Shown here: in pieces, positions 35,280 to 43,411 of the stretch
How positions within the stretch are numbered: the stretch's first letter is position 1
Layout: each line of letters opens with the position of its first letter
Assembly: GCA_963772975.1 (NCBI GenBank)
Contig: CAVYZH010000011.1
Coordinates: 310,001 to 374,000 of the forward strand
From: AC-32 sp963772975
GTDB taxonomy: Bacteria > Actinomycetota > Thermoleophilia > Gaiellales > Gaiellaceae
DNA length: 64,000 bases
Direction of reading: 5' to 3'
Position numbers and translations under genes: made by a program
Notes under the pieces: model-generated
The model's database searches: none
The model's input: the letters and a program-made list of their open reading frames with translations, nothing else
Told to the model about the DNA's origin: nothing

Positions 35280-36164
35280 GTGCCTCGGCCCCTCGAGTCC
35301 GTCCCGAACTTCTCCGAGGGGCGCGACCGGACGACGATCGAGGCGCTGGCAGCGGCTCTCCGTTCGGGCGGAGCACGGCTCCTCGACGTGCACGCAGACG
35401 AGGATCACAACCGCTCGGTCTTCACGTTGGTCGGCTCAGGGGACGAGCTCGTCGAGTCGCTGCTGGCGGGCATCGCCCGCGCTGCCGAGCTGATCGACCT
35501 GCGCCAGCACGAGGGGGCGCATCCGCGGATAGGGGCCGCCGACATCGTCCCGGTCGTGCCGCTGGCGGCCGAGGACGAGGAGCGGGCGCGAGCGGCGGCC
35601 GAGCGGCTCGCGGCTCGGGTGGGGGAGGAGCTTGGCCTGCCGGTCTTCCTCTACGGCGCGCTCGGCGCCGGGCGAGGGCCCGCCTTCTTCCGGCAGGGCG
35701 GGCCGCAGGAGCTGCAGCGCCGCGTCGATGCGGGCGAGCTCGCGCCCGAGCACGGGCCGGCACGGCTGTCGGAATCGGCCGGCGCGGTGCTCGTGGGCGT
35801 ACGCCCGCCGCTGATCGCGTTCAACGTCAACCTGCGCGGGACGTTGGCTGCGGCCCGCGAGATCGCCGAACTCGTGCGTGAGACGGGCGGTGGCTTCCCG
35901 GGAGTGCGGGCGCTCGGCCTGGAGCTACCGCGTGCGGGCCTTGTTCAGGTGAGCATGAACGTCGAGGACTGGGAGGCGGCCGAGCTGCACTCGATCGTGG
36001 CTGAGGTGGAACGACATGCGGCCGAGCGCGGGGCGGAGGTGGCCGGCTCCGAGCTCGTTGGACTAATGCCCGCCGGCGCGGCGGCTGCCGCCGCCGGCTC
36101 GGCGCTGCGGATCGACGGCTTCGACGCCTCGCGCGTGCTCGAGCTACGGCTGCTCGACGACTGA
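35280..36164 (+). CDS. ftcD: Glutamate formimidoyltransferase
   Basis: Moves the formimino group from N-formiminoglutamate to tetrahydrofolate, the last step of this histidine pathway. Residues 5-18 have ESVPNFSEGRDRTT, with the catalytic-region segment HADEDHNRSVFTLVG near residue 40 and HEGAHPRIGAADIVPVVPL near 80; the C-terminal part has QVSMNVEDWEAAELH. It carries only the transferase part, 294 residues, without the cyclodeaminase domain. GTG 35280 follows TAGACT by 6 nt. It is upstream of hutH on the same strand. Confidence 0.92.
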   Translation: MPRPLESVPNFSEGRDRTTIEALAAALRSGGARLLDVHADEDHNRSVFTLVGSGDELVESLLAGIARAAELIDLRQHEGAHPRIGAADIVPVVPLAAEDEERARAAAERLAARVGEELGLPVFLYGALGAGRGPAFFRQGGPQELQRRVDAGELAPEHGPARLSESAGAVLVGVRPPLIAFNVNLRGTLAAAREIAELVRETGGGFPGVRALGLELPRAGLVQVSMNVEDWEAAELHSIVAEVERHAAERGAEVAGSELVGLMPAGAAAAAAGSALRIDGFDASRVLELRLLDD

Positions 36165-36188
36165 GCCAGGCGTCACACATTCGCCACG

Positions 36189-36242
36189 CTTCCGTGACAG
36201 ACACACGCGCCCGGCGGCGATACGCTCGCCTTGGGGAGGAGG
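36189..36242 (+). promoter_or_regulatory. Shared upstream element, copy 1 (before hutH)
   Basis: CTTCCGT at 36189, TACGCTCGC at 36221 and TGGGGAGGAGG ending at 36242. The same three blocks with identical spacing (32 and 12 nt) occur at 59351-59404 before the accB fusion gene. It may be a promoter with a conserved initially transcribed region or a regulator site. Confidence 0.55.
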
Positions 36243-36300
36243 CCGGGGGAACCGTACTCAGGGGAGCTGCCGCTGAAAAGGCTCCCCGGCGGGTGCGGGA

Positions 36301-36306
36301 TAAACT
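36301..36306 (+). promoter_or_regulatory. Leaderless-type -10 element of hutH
   Basis: TAAACT lies exactly 6 nt before the hutH ATG, which would place transcription start at the ATG. It is separate from the conserved element at 36189-36242. Confidence 0.5.
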
Positions 36307-36312
36307 CGCCGC

Positions 36313-37851
36313 ATGATCGAGAGCAGGGCGCTGACGGGCGACGATCTGGCGCTCGCCGACGTCTGGGAGGTCGCCGTCCACGCCCGGCCGGTCGCACTCG
36401 CGGACTCCGCGCGCGGGCGCATGAGCGCCGCCCGCGAGCTCGTCGAGCAAGCCGCGCACGGCCGCCAGGAGCACACCTACGGCGTCAACACCGGCTTCGG
36501 CCGCTTCGTCTCGCGCTCGATTCCCGAGGAGCTGACGGAAGAGCTTCAGCTCCGCCTCTTGCGCAGCCACGCATGCGGTGTCGGCGAGCCCTACCCCGAC
36601 GAGATCGTGCGCGCCGCGATGCTTCTCCGGGCGAATGCGTTGGCAAAGGGCTACTCGGGCGCGCGCCCGGTGACGGTCGAGCTGCTGATGGAGTGCCTCA
36701 ACCGCGGCGTGCTGCCCTACGTACCGAGTCGCGGCTCCGTCGGAGCGAGCGGCGACCTCGCGCCGCTCGCGCACCTCGCGCTGCCGCTGATTGGCGAGGG
36801 CGAGGCCACCTTTGAAGGGCGTCGGCTCCCGGGAGGCGAGGCGCTCGAGCAGGCCGGTCTCGAGCCGGTCCGGCTGCAGGCGAAGGAAGGGCTCTCGCTG
36901 GTGAACGGCACGCAGTTCATGGCCGCGTTCGGCGCGCTCGGCATGATCCGCGCCGATCGGCTGACGAAGACGTCCGACGTCGCCTGCGCGATCTCGCTCG
37001 AGGCCTTACAGGGATCGCGCACTAGCTTCCTCCCCCAGATTCACGCCCTGCGGCCGCTGAAAGGCCAGTCCGACTCGGCGGCGAACGTGCTCCGGCTGCT
37101 CGTGGACTCGGCGATCAACGAGGCCCACCGTTGGTGCGACCAGGTGCAGGACGCCTACTCGCTCCGCTGCGCGCCGCAGGTGCATGGCGCCTCCCGCGAC
37201 CTGTTGGCATATGTGCGCGAGACGGTCGCCGTCGAGCTGAACGCCGCCACTGACAACCCGCTCGTGCTCGTCGAGGACGGGATGCTCGTCTCGAACGGCA
37301 ACTTCCATGGGCAGCCGCTTGCGTTGGCACTCGACTCGCTGGCGATGGCCGTGGCCGAGCTCGCGAACATCGCCGAGCGGCGCGTCGAGCGGCTCGTCAA
37401 CCCGAACCTCTCCGGCGGCCTGCCGGCGTTCCTGACCGGTGACGGCGGCCTGAACTCGGGCTTCATGATCCCGCAGTACGTCGCCGCCTCTCTGGTCAGC
37501 GAGAACAAGGTGCTCGCGCACCCGGCCTCGGTCGACTCGATCCCCACGAGCGCGGGCCAGGAGGACCACGTCTCGATGGGCAATGCGTCCGGGCTGAAGG
37601 CCTGGCAGGTGCTGGCGAATGCCGAACGCGTGCTGGCGATCGAGTTGCTCGCCGGCGCGCAGGCGGTCGAGTTTCTCGCACCGTTGCAGCCCGGCCTGGG
37701 GGTGCGAGCCGCGCGCGAGCACATACGGTCGCTCTCGCCCCGGCTCCGCGATGACCGCACGCTCTCGGGCGACATCGAGGCGGTCGCCGAGTCGATCCGC
37801 AACGGCTCGCTCCTGGAGGCGGTCGAGGCCGAAACAGGTGAGCTCTCGTGA
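36313..37851 (+). CDS. hutH: Histidine ammonia-lyase
   Basis: Deaminates histidine to urocanate. The MIO cofactor-forming Ala-Ser-Gly is in RGSVGASGDLAPLAHLAL near residue 143. Also visible are YGVNTGFGRF near residue 55, the active-site segment NGTQFMAAFG and TDNPLVLVEDG. The length of 512 residues is normal. ATG 36313 follows a -10-like TAAACT by 6 nt. The stop overlaps the small membrane gene start by GTGA. Confidence 0.97.
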   Translation: MIESRALTGDDLALADVWEVAVHARPVALADSARGRMSAARELVEQAAHGRQEHTYGVNTGFGRFVSRSIPEELTEELQLRLLRSHACGVGEPYPDEIVRAAMLLRANALAKGYSGARPVTVELLMECLNRGVLPYVPSRGSVGASGDLAPLAHLALPLIGEGEATFEGRRLPGGEALEQAGLEPVRLQAKEGLSLVNGTQFMAAFGALGMIRADRLTKTSDVACAISLEALQGSRTSFLPQIHALRPLKGQSDSAANVLRLLVDSAINEAHRWCDQVQDAYSLRCAPQVHGASRDLLAYVRETVAVELNAATDNPLVLVEDGMLVSNGNFHGQPLALALDSLAMAVAELANIAERRVERLVNPNLSGGLPAFLTGDGGLNSGFMIPQYVAASLVSENKVLAHPASVDSIPTSAGQEDHVSMGNASGLKAWQVLANAERVLAIELLAGAQAVEFLAPLQPGLGVRAAREHIRSLSPRLRDDRTLSGDIEAVAESIRNGSLLEAVEAETGELS

Positions 37852-38075
37852 GCTCCGGCAACGGGGTGAACCCGAAGCGGCGCAAGTCGACGCGTCCCTA
37901 CCGCGACAGCGCTCTCGCGTACGCGGTGCTTGGTTCGCTCGTCGTGATCTTCGCGTACGTGACCGGCAGCAGCCTGTTCAGGTCGCTCGCCGGTGGCGTC
38001 GCCGCATTCGTGCTCGCGACGGCCTACACGTGGTGGCGCGTGCGGGCACGACAACGGCAGGTGGAGCGGCCGTGA
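37848..38075 (+). CDS. Small membrane protein inside the hut operon
   Basis: A 75-residue protein with a basic N-terminus (NPKRRKSTRPYRD), two hydrophobic segments (ALAYAVLGSLVVIFAYVTG and LAGGVAAFVLATAYTWW) and a basic end. It overlaps hutH at its start and hutU at its end by GTGA, so it is translated with the pathway enzymes. A role such as membrane tethering or uptake is only a guess; no family is recognised. Confidence 0.65.
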   Translation: MSSGNGVNPKRRKSTRPYRDSALAYAVLGSLVVIFAYVTGSSLFRSLAGGVAAFVLATAYTWWRVRARQRQVERP

Positions 38076-39784
38076 GCGCCACGCGGTCGCTCGACAGGAC
38101 TGTCCAGGCGCTCTGCGGCGACCTCTCAGCGATCCGCGCGCCTCGCGGGACCGAGCTGAACGCGCGCTCGTGGTCGACGGAGGCGCCGCTGCGCATGCTG
38201 CTGAACAACCTCGACGCCGAGGTCGCGGAGCGGCCCGAGGAGCTCGTCGTCTACGGCGGTTCGGGCAAGGCCGCTCGCAACCCAGAGGCCCTGCGTGCAC
38301 TCGTCCGGTCGTTGCTCACGCTGGGCGAGGACGAGACGCTGCTCGTCCAGAGCGGCAAGCCCGTGGGTGTTTTCCGGACGAGCCCCGCCGCTCCTCGCGT
38401 CCTGATTGCAAACTCGCTGCTCGTTCCCCGCTGGGCGACCTGGGACGAGTTCCGCCGCCTCGAGGCTCTCGGCCTGACGATGTTCGGCCAGATGACCGCG
38501 GGAAGCTGGATCTACATCGGCAGCCAGGGGATCCTGCAAGGCACCTACCAGACGTTCGTGGCGGCCGGCGAGCAGCACTTCGGCTCCGGCGACCTCGCCG
38601 GGAGGACGATCCTGACCGCCGGTCTCGGTGGGATGGGCGGCGCGCAGCCGCTGGCGGCGACACTGGCGGGTGCGGCGATCCTGTGCATCGAGGTCGATCC
38701 CGAGCGGATCCGGCGGCGGCTCGAGACGCGGTATCTGGACGAGGCGTCCGAGTCGTTGGACGATGCGCTCGAGCGCGTGCGGGCGGCCTCGCGCGAGGGT
38801 CGGGCACTATCGGTCGGCCTGCTCGGCAACGCCGCCGAGATCGTGCCGGAGCTGGCGCGGCGCGGCGAGGCCTTCGACTTCGTCACCGACCAGACGGCCG
38901 CTCACGACCCTCTCACCGGCTATGTGCCGGCGGGTCTCGACGTCGAGGCCGCCGATGTGTTGCGAGCGAGCGACCCCGACGAGTACCTGCGTCGCGCGCG
39001 CGAGTCGATCGCCCGCCATGTCGAGGGGATGCTCGAGTACGTCCGAGCAGGTAGCTATGTTTTCGATTATGGCAACAACCTGCGAGGGGAGGCACTAGAG
39101 GCCGGGGTAAAGGACGCTTTCGCATACCCGGGCTTTGTCCCGGCCTATATCCGGCCGCTGTTCTGCCGCGGGGTGGGTCCGTTCCGCTGGGCGGCGCTCT
39201 CGGGCGATCCGGGCGACATCGCCGCCATCGACCGGATGCTGCTCGACCTGTTCCCCGAGGACGGGGCGCTCCAGCGCTGGTTGACACTCGCGCCCGAGCG
39301 GGTCGCATTCCAGGGCCTGCCCGCACGGATCTGCTGGCTCGGCTTTGGCGACCGCGCTCGCGCAGGGCTCGCGATCAACGAGCTTGTCCGGAGCGGTGAG
39401 GTCAAGGCACCCGTCGTGATCGGCCGCGACCATCTCGACTCCGGTTCGGTCGCCTCGCCCTACCGCGAGACCGAGTCGATGCGGGACGGCTCCGACGCGA
39501 TCGCGGACTGGCCGATCCTGAACGCGCTTCTGAACGTGGCCGCCGGCGCGACCTGGGTCAGCGTTCATCACGGCGGAGGCGTCGGGATCGGCAACTCGAT
39601 CCACGCCGGCATGGTGGTCGTCGCCGACGGTAGCGACGAGATGGCCGAGCGCCTCGAACGGGTGCTGACGACCGATCCGGGCACTGGGGTCCTGCGTCAC
39701 GCCGACGCGGGCTACGACGAGGCGCTGGCGGCCGCCAAGGAGTACGGGCTCCGCGTGCCGCTGCCGCCGTCGCCGCGTCCATGA
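38072..39784 (+). CDS. hutU: Urocanate hydratase
   Basis: NAD-dependent hydratase that converts urocanate to imidazolonepropionate. Diagnostic segments are MLLNNLDAEVAERPEELVVY near residue 35, FGQMTAGSWIYIGSQGILQG near 140, the NAD loop LGGMGGAQPLA, and WVSVHHGGGVGIGNSIHAG near the C-terminus. GTG 38072 overlaps the membrane gene stop by GTGA and gives 570 residues. It overlaps hutI by ATGA. Confidence 0.96.
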   Translation: MSATRSLDRTVQALCGDLSAIRAPRGTELNARSWSTEAPLRMLLNNLDAEVAERPEELVVYGGSGKAARNPEALRALVRSLLTLGEDETLLVQSGKPVGVFRTSPAAPRVLIANSLLVPRWATWDEFRRLEALGLTMFGQMTAGSWIYIGSQGILQGTYQTFVAAGEQHFGSGDLAGRTILTAGLGGMGGAQPLAATLAGAAILCIEVDPERIRRRLETRYLDEASESLDDALERVRAASREGRALSVGLLGNAAEIVPELARRGEAFDFVTDQTAAHDPLTGYVPAGLDVEAADVLRASDPDEYLRRARESIARHVEGMLEYVRAGSYVFDYGNNLRGEALEAGVKDAFAYPGFVPAYIRPLFCRGVGPFRWAALSGDPGDIAAIDRMLLDLFPEDGALQRWLTLAPERVAFQGLPARICWLGFGDRARAGLAINELVRSGEVKAPVVIGRDHLDSGSVASPYRETESMRDGSDAIADWPILNALLNVAAGATWVSVHHGGGVGIGNSIHAGMVVVADGSDEMAERLERVLTTDPGTGVLRHADAGYDEALAAAKEYGLRVPLPPSPRP

Positions 39785-41028
39785 GCGAGGGGTCGGCCTC
39801 CGGCCACCGGCTGCTCGTCCGCGATCTCGCGCAGCTGGTGACCGCTCCGGCTGCGGCGAACGCGCCACTACGGGGTCCGGCGCTGCGCGAGCTCGAGCTC
39901 GTCGAGAACGCCTTCGTGCTCTGCGAGCGCGGGATCGTGGCGGCCACCGGGTCGATGCGCGAGCTCGCAGAGCAGGGGCTCGACGGTGACGTCGAGGAGC
40001 TGGACGGCTCCGGCCTCTGCGCGATCCCGGGCCTCGTCGACTGCCATACGCACCCTGCGTTTCTCGGCGACCGTGTCGAGGAGTTCTCCCTCCGCGCCAG
40101 TGGCGCGAGCTACGAGGAGCTGCATGCGGCGGGCGGCGGGATCCTGTCCACGGTCCGCGCGACACGCGCGGGCAGCCCGGAAGAGCTCACCGCCGCAGTA
40201 CGCCGGCACGCGGACTGGATGCTTCGCGCCGGCACGACCACCTTCGAGGGAAAGTCCGGCTACGGGCTCGACCGTGTCACCGAGCTCGCTTCGCTCGAGG
40301 CTGTGGCCGCGGCGGACGGGGTCCCGACCTGGCTGGGCGCCCATGCGGTGCCGCCCGAGTTCGGCGATGCCGACGCCTACCTCGATTTCGCCCTTGCAGA
40401 GGTCCTGCCACGTGCGGCCGAGCTCGCCGAGTCGGCGGACGTGTTCGTCGAGGAGGGCGCGTTCAGCGTCGAGCAGGCGCGGCGCTACTTGACCGCTTGC
40501 GGCGAGGCGGGCCTGGCCCTCCGCCTGCACGGCGACCAGTTCAACGAGCTCGGAGCCGTCGAGCTCGCGATCGAGCTCGGTGCGCGCTCGATCGACCATC
40601 TCGAAGCAACCGGCGAGAGCGGGGTCCGCAAGCTCGCCGCGAGCGATGTCGCCGCCGTGCTGCTGCCGGCGAGCGCGCTCTTCCTCGACCGGCCGATGCC
40701 GCCCGCGAGAGCACTCGCCGACGCCGGCGCCACGATTGCCCTCGCCACCGACTTCAACCCGGGTAGTGCCTTCTGCGAGAGCCTCCCGCTCGTCTGCTCT
40801 CTGGCCTGCACGCAGCTCCAACTCTCCCCGGCCGAGGCGCTCGCCGCCTGCACGGTCAATGCGGCCCACGTGCTCGGGCTGGCCGAGCGCCGCGGGCGAA
40901 TCGCCGTGGGCCACGACGCCGATGTCGTGCTGCTCGACGCTCCCGACTGGCGGCACCTCGCCTACCACCTCGGCGGCGATCTGATCGCGACCGTGATCCG
41001 CCGCGGCGCCGTCGCCTGGGCGCCCTGA
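39781..41028 (+). CDS. hutI: Imidazolonepropionase
   Basis: Amidohydrolase that opens imidazolonepropionate to N-formiminoglutamate. Metal-site motifs are LVDCHTHPAFLGDR near residue 90, LHGDQFNELGAVEL with the third ligand His, SIDHLEA, and the Asp in LATDFNPGSAF. At 415 residues the length is normal. ATG 39781 overlaps the hutU stop. Its product is the substrate of the formimidoyltransferase encoded upstream, which makes the pathway complete here. Confidence 0.96.
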   Translation: MSEGSASGHRLLVRDLAQLVTAPAAANAPLRGPALRELELVENAFVLCERGIVAATGSMRELAEQGLDGDVEELDGSGLCAIPGLVDCHTHPAFLGDRVEEFSLRASGASYEELHAAGGGILSTVRATRAGSPEELTAAVRRHADWMLRAGTTTFEGKSGYGLDRVTELASLEAVAAADGVPTWLGAHAVPPEFGDADAYLDFALAEVLPRAAELAESADVFVEEGAFSVEQARRYLTACGEAGLALRLHGDQFNELGAVELAIELGARSIDHLEATGESGVRKLAASDVAAVLLPASALFLDRPMPPARALADAGATIALATDFNPGSAFCESLPLVCSLACTQLQLSPAEALAACTVNAAHVLGLAERRGRIAVGHDADVVLLDAPDWRHLAYHLGGDLIATVIRRGAVAWAP

Positions 41029-41034
41029 CCTGGC

Positions 41035-41040
41035 TAGGCT
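41035..41040 (+). promoter_or_regulatory. Leaderless-type -10 element
   Basis: TAGGCT lies 7 nt before the ATG of the membrane protein at 41048. Confidence 0.5.
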
Positions 41041-41047
41041 TGCCCTG

Positions 41048-41479
41048 ATGCCAACGCGCAAGCAGCGACGCCGGCGGCAGAAGGAGCTCCGGCACGAATA
41101 CGAGTACGTCTACGTCGACGGCGAAGGCCAGGAGGTCGAGGTCGACCCGGCCGAGCTCGAGACTGCGAGCCCGCGCCGCAACGGCAAGCGCGAGGCCAAG
41201 GCGACGCCGGCCAAGGGTCGCGGCGGCAAGGCGATTCGCGAGGTTCAGCCGCCCTCATGGAACCGCGTGCTCAAGCGCGTCCTCTTCATCGCGCCGCTGC
41301 TCTTCCTCGCCTTCTCGGCGCTGAACCACGATCAGTCGGTGCTCAATCGCCTGGCGATCACGGCCGTCTACACGGGCTTCTTCGCGCCCTTCATGTACCT
41401 GATGGACCGGGCGCTGTACCGCTCGTACCTGCGCCGCAGCGGCCAGGAGACGCCCGGTCGGCCGAGCCGCAAGCGCTGA
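41048..41479 (+). CDS. Membrane protein with a basic N-terminal domain
   Basis: A 143-residue protein. The first 70 residues are highly charged (RKQRRRRQKELRHEYEYVYV, then an Arg/Lys/Ala-rich linker) and cytoplasmic. Two membrane helices follow, around VLFIAPLLFLAFSAL and ITAVYTGFFAPFMYLMD. The basic part could contact RNA, DNA or phospholipid. No family recognised. It has its own -10 element and is separate from the hut genes. Confidence 0.7.
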   Translation: MPTRKQRRRRQKELRHEYEYVYVDGEGQEVEVDPAELETASPRRNGKREAKATPAKGRGGKAIREVQPPSWNRVLKRVLFIAPLLFLAFSALNHDQSVLNRLAITAVYTGFFAPFMYLMDRALYRSYLRRSGQETPGRPSRKR

Positions 41480-41513
41480 CGCCAGGCGCCCGGGAAGGGC
41501 GAGACCGCCCGGA

Positions 41514-41519
41514 TAGACT
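41514..41519 (+). promoter_or_regulatory. -10 element before the MBL hydrolase gene
   Basis: TAGACT lies 9 nt before GTG 41529, close to the leaderless arrangement seen elsewhere. Confidence 0.4.
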
Positions 41520-41528
41520 CACCCTCCC

Positions 41529-42179
41529 GTGAGCGAGAATCCGACACTCGCCGTCGACCGCCTCGAGCTCGGCCCGATCGGCACGAACTGCTACGTCGTT
41601 CGCGCCACGCCTGATGCGGCCGAGGCCGTTGTCGTCGATCCCGGCGGCGACGCCGCCGAGCTCAGCCTCGAGCTCGACCGGCTCGGCGCGGGCGTCGCAG
41701 CGATCCTGATCACGCACGGCCACTGGGACCACCTCGGCGGCGTCGCCGACCTTGCGGGGGCCACGGGCGCGCCGGTCTACATGGCCGAGGACGAGCGGGC
41801 GCTGCTCGAGAACCTGCCCGACCTCGTCCCGCAGGGCGTGACCGCGCGCGCATACACCGCCGACACCTTCCTCCAGGGCGACGAGACGCTCGAGCTCGCC
41901 GGGATCGAGTTCGAGACGCTCCGCGTGCCCGGCCATTCGCCGGCGCACCTCGCCTACCACGCCGACGGCTGCCTCTTCTCCGGCGATGTCCTCTTCGCCG
42001 GCTCGGTCGGGCGCACCGATCTTCCGGGCGCGGACTGGGAGACCCTCGTCGAGTCGATCCGGATGCTGAGCGATCGCTTCCCGCCGGAGACGATCGTCTA
42101 TTCCGGCCACGGCCCTCCGACGACGCTCGGCGCGGAGCTCGAGCGCAATCCGTTCCTCACCCAGCTGCGCACCTCGTGA
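41529..42179 (+). CDS. Metallo-beta-lactamase fold hydrolase (glyoxalase II-like)
   Basis: A 216-residue hydrolase with the binuclear zinc motif THGHWDHLGG near residue 61, then the ligand-bearing VPGHSPAHLAYH, CLFSGDVLFAGSVGRTDLPG and VYSGHGPPTT. This pattern is that of the glyoxalase II-like branch, hydrolysing thioesters such as acylglutathione analogues; the true substrate is unknown. It overlaps hisS by GTGA. Confidence 0.88.
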   Translation: MSENPTLAVDRLELGPIGTNCYVVRATPDAAEAVVVDPGGDAAELSLELDRLGAGVAAILITHGHWDHLGGVADLAGATGAPVYMAEDERALLENLPDLVPQGVTARAYTADTFLQGDETLELAGIEFETLRVPGHSPAHLAYHADGCLFSGDVLFAGSVGRTDLPGADWETLVESIRMLSDRFPPETIVYSGHGPPTTLGAELERNPFLTQLRTS

Positions 42180-43411
42180 CGACCTTCGAGGCGCCGCGCG
42201 GCACACACGACATCCTCCCGTCCGAGCAGCCGCTCTGGCGGCTGGTGGCGACCGAGGCCGAGCGCCTCTGCTCGCTGTACGGCTACAGGCCGATCACCAC
42301 GCCCGCGTTCGAGGACACCGCAATCTTCGAGCGCACCTCCGGCCAGGGCTCGGACATCGTGCACAAGGAGATGTACACCTTCGAGGACAAAGCCGGCCGC
42401 TCCCTGACCCTGCGGCCCGAGGCGACCGCGCCGATCGCACGTGCGTACCTCGAGCATGGCCTGCATCGGCAGGGACAGCCCGTGAAGCTCTACACGATCG
42501 GCCCGATGTTTCGGTACACCGCGCCCCAGCGCGGCAACTTCCGTGAGTTCTGGCAGCTCTCGGTCGAGGCGATCGGTTCCGAGGACCCGGCGGTCGACTC
42601 CGAGGTGATCCAGCTCTACGACGAGCTGCTCGCGCGGCTGGGCCTGACGAACTACGAGCTGCTGCTGAACTCGATCGGCGACGAGAACTGCCGCCCCGCG
42701 TACCTGGAGAAGCTGACCGCCTGGCTCGACGCGCACGACGACGTCCTCGACGACGAGGCACGCCAGAAGCGTGCGACCAGCCCCTTGCGCGTCTTCGACG
42801 TCAAGAACGAGCAGGTGCTGGCCGCGCTCGAGGACGCGCCCAAGATCGGCGACTCGCTCTGCGACGAATGCCGTGCGCACTTCGAGGCAGTGCAGGCTCA
42901 GCTCGAGAACTACGCCGTCAAGTTCACGCTCGATCCGACCCTCGTGCGCGGCCTCGACTACTACACGCGCACGGCGTTCGAGTTCGTGGACGAGACGATC
43001 GGCGCCAAGAGCTCGATCTGCGGCGGCGGCCGCTACGACGGCCTGATCGAGCAGCTCGGCGGGAAGCCGACGCCGGGGATCGGCTTCGGCGCCGGCATCG
43101 AGCGGCTGCTGCTCTCGGTGGAGGAGGCAGGCGTGACCGTGGAGCCGGAGGACATCGACGTCTTTGTCGCGGTCCTCGAGGCCGACCTCAAGCCACGCGC
43201 GCTGCCGCTGGTGCAGGAGCTGCGCCGCCGCGGGCTGAGCACCGAGGTCGACTACGCGGGTCGCTCGCTCAAGGGCCAGCTCACGCACGCGCGGCGGCTC
43301 GGCGCGAAGGCGATCGTCGAGTACGGGCCCGAGCGCTCGACACTGCGGCGTCCCGGGCAGCAGGACGAGGAGGTCCCAACGGCCCAGCTCGCGGAGAGGC
43401 TGAGAACGTGA
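42176..43411 (+). CDS. hisS: Histidyl-tRNA synthetase
   Basis: Class II synthetase. Motif 1 area is EAPRGTHDILPSEQ; motif 2 is TIGPMFRYTAPQRGNFREFWQ with the FR-loop Arg; the histidine-binding segments are RGLDYYTRTAFEF and SICGGGRYDGLIEQLGG; motif 3 is GIGFGAGIERLLL. A C-terminal anticodon-binding domain follows. At 411 residues the length is normal. It is coupled by GTGA overlaps to the genes on both sides, hisS-aspS being a widely conserved pair. Confidence 0.97.
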   Translation: MTTFEAPRGTHDILPSEQPLWRLVATEAERLCSLYGYRPITTPAFEDTAIFERTSGQGSDIVHKEMYTFEDKAGRSLTLRPEATAPIARAYLEHGLHRQGQPVKLYTIGPMFRYTAPQRGNFREFWQLSVEAIGSEDPAVDSEVIQLYDELLARLGLTNYELLLNSIGDENCRPAYLEKLTAWLDAHDDVLDDEARQKRATSPLRVFDVKNEQVLAALEDAPKIGDSLCDECRAHFEAVQAQLENYAVKFTLDPTLVRGLDYYTRTAFEFVDETIGAKSSICGGGRYDGLIEQLGGKPTPGIGFGAGIERLLLSVEEAGVTVEPEDIDVFVAVLEADLKPRALPLVQELRRRGLSTEVDYAGRSLKGQLTHARRLGAKAIVEYGPERSTLRRPGQQDEEVPTAQLAERLRT

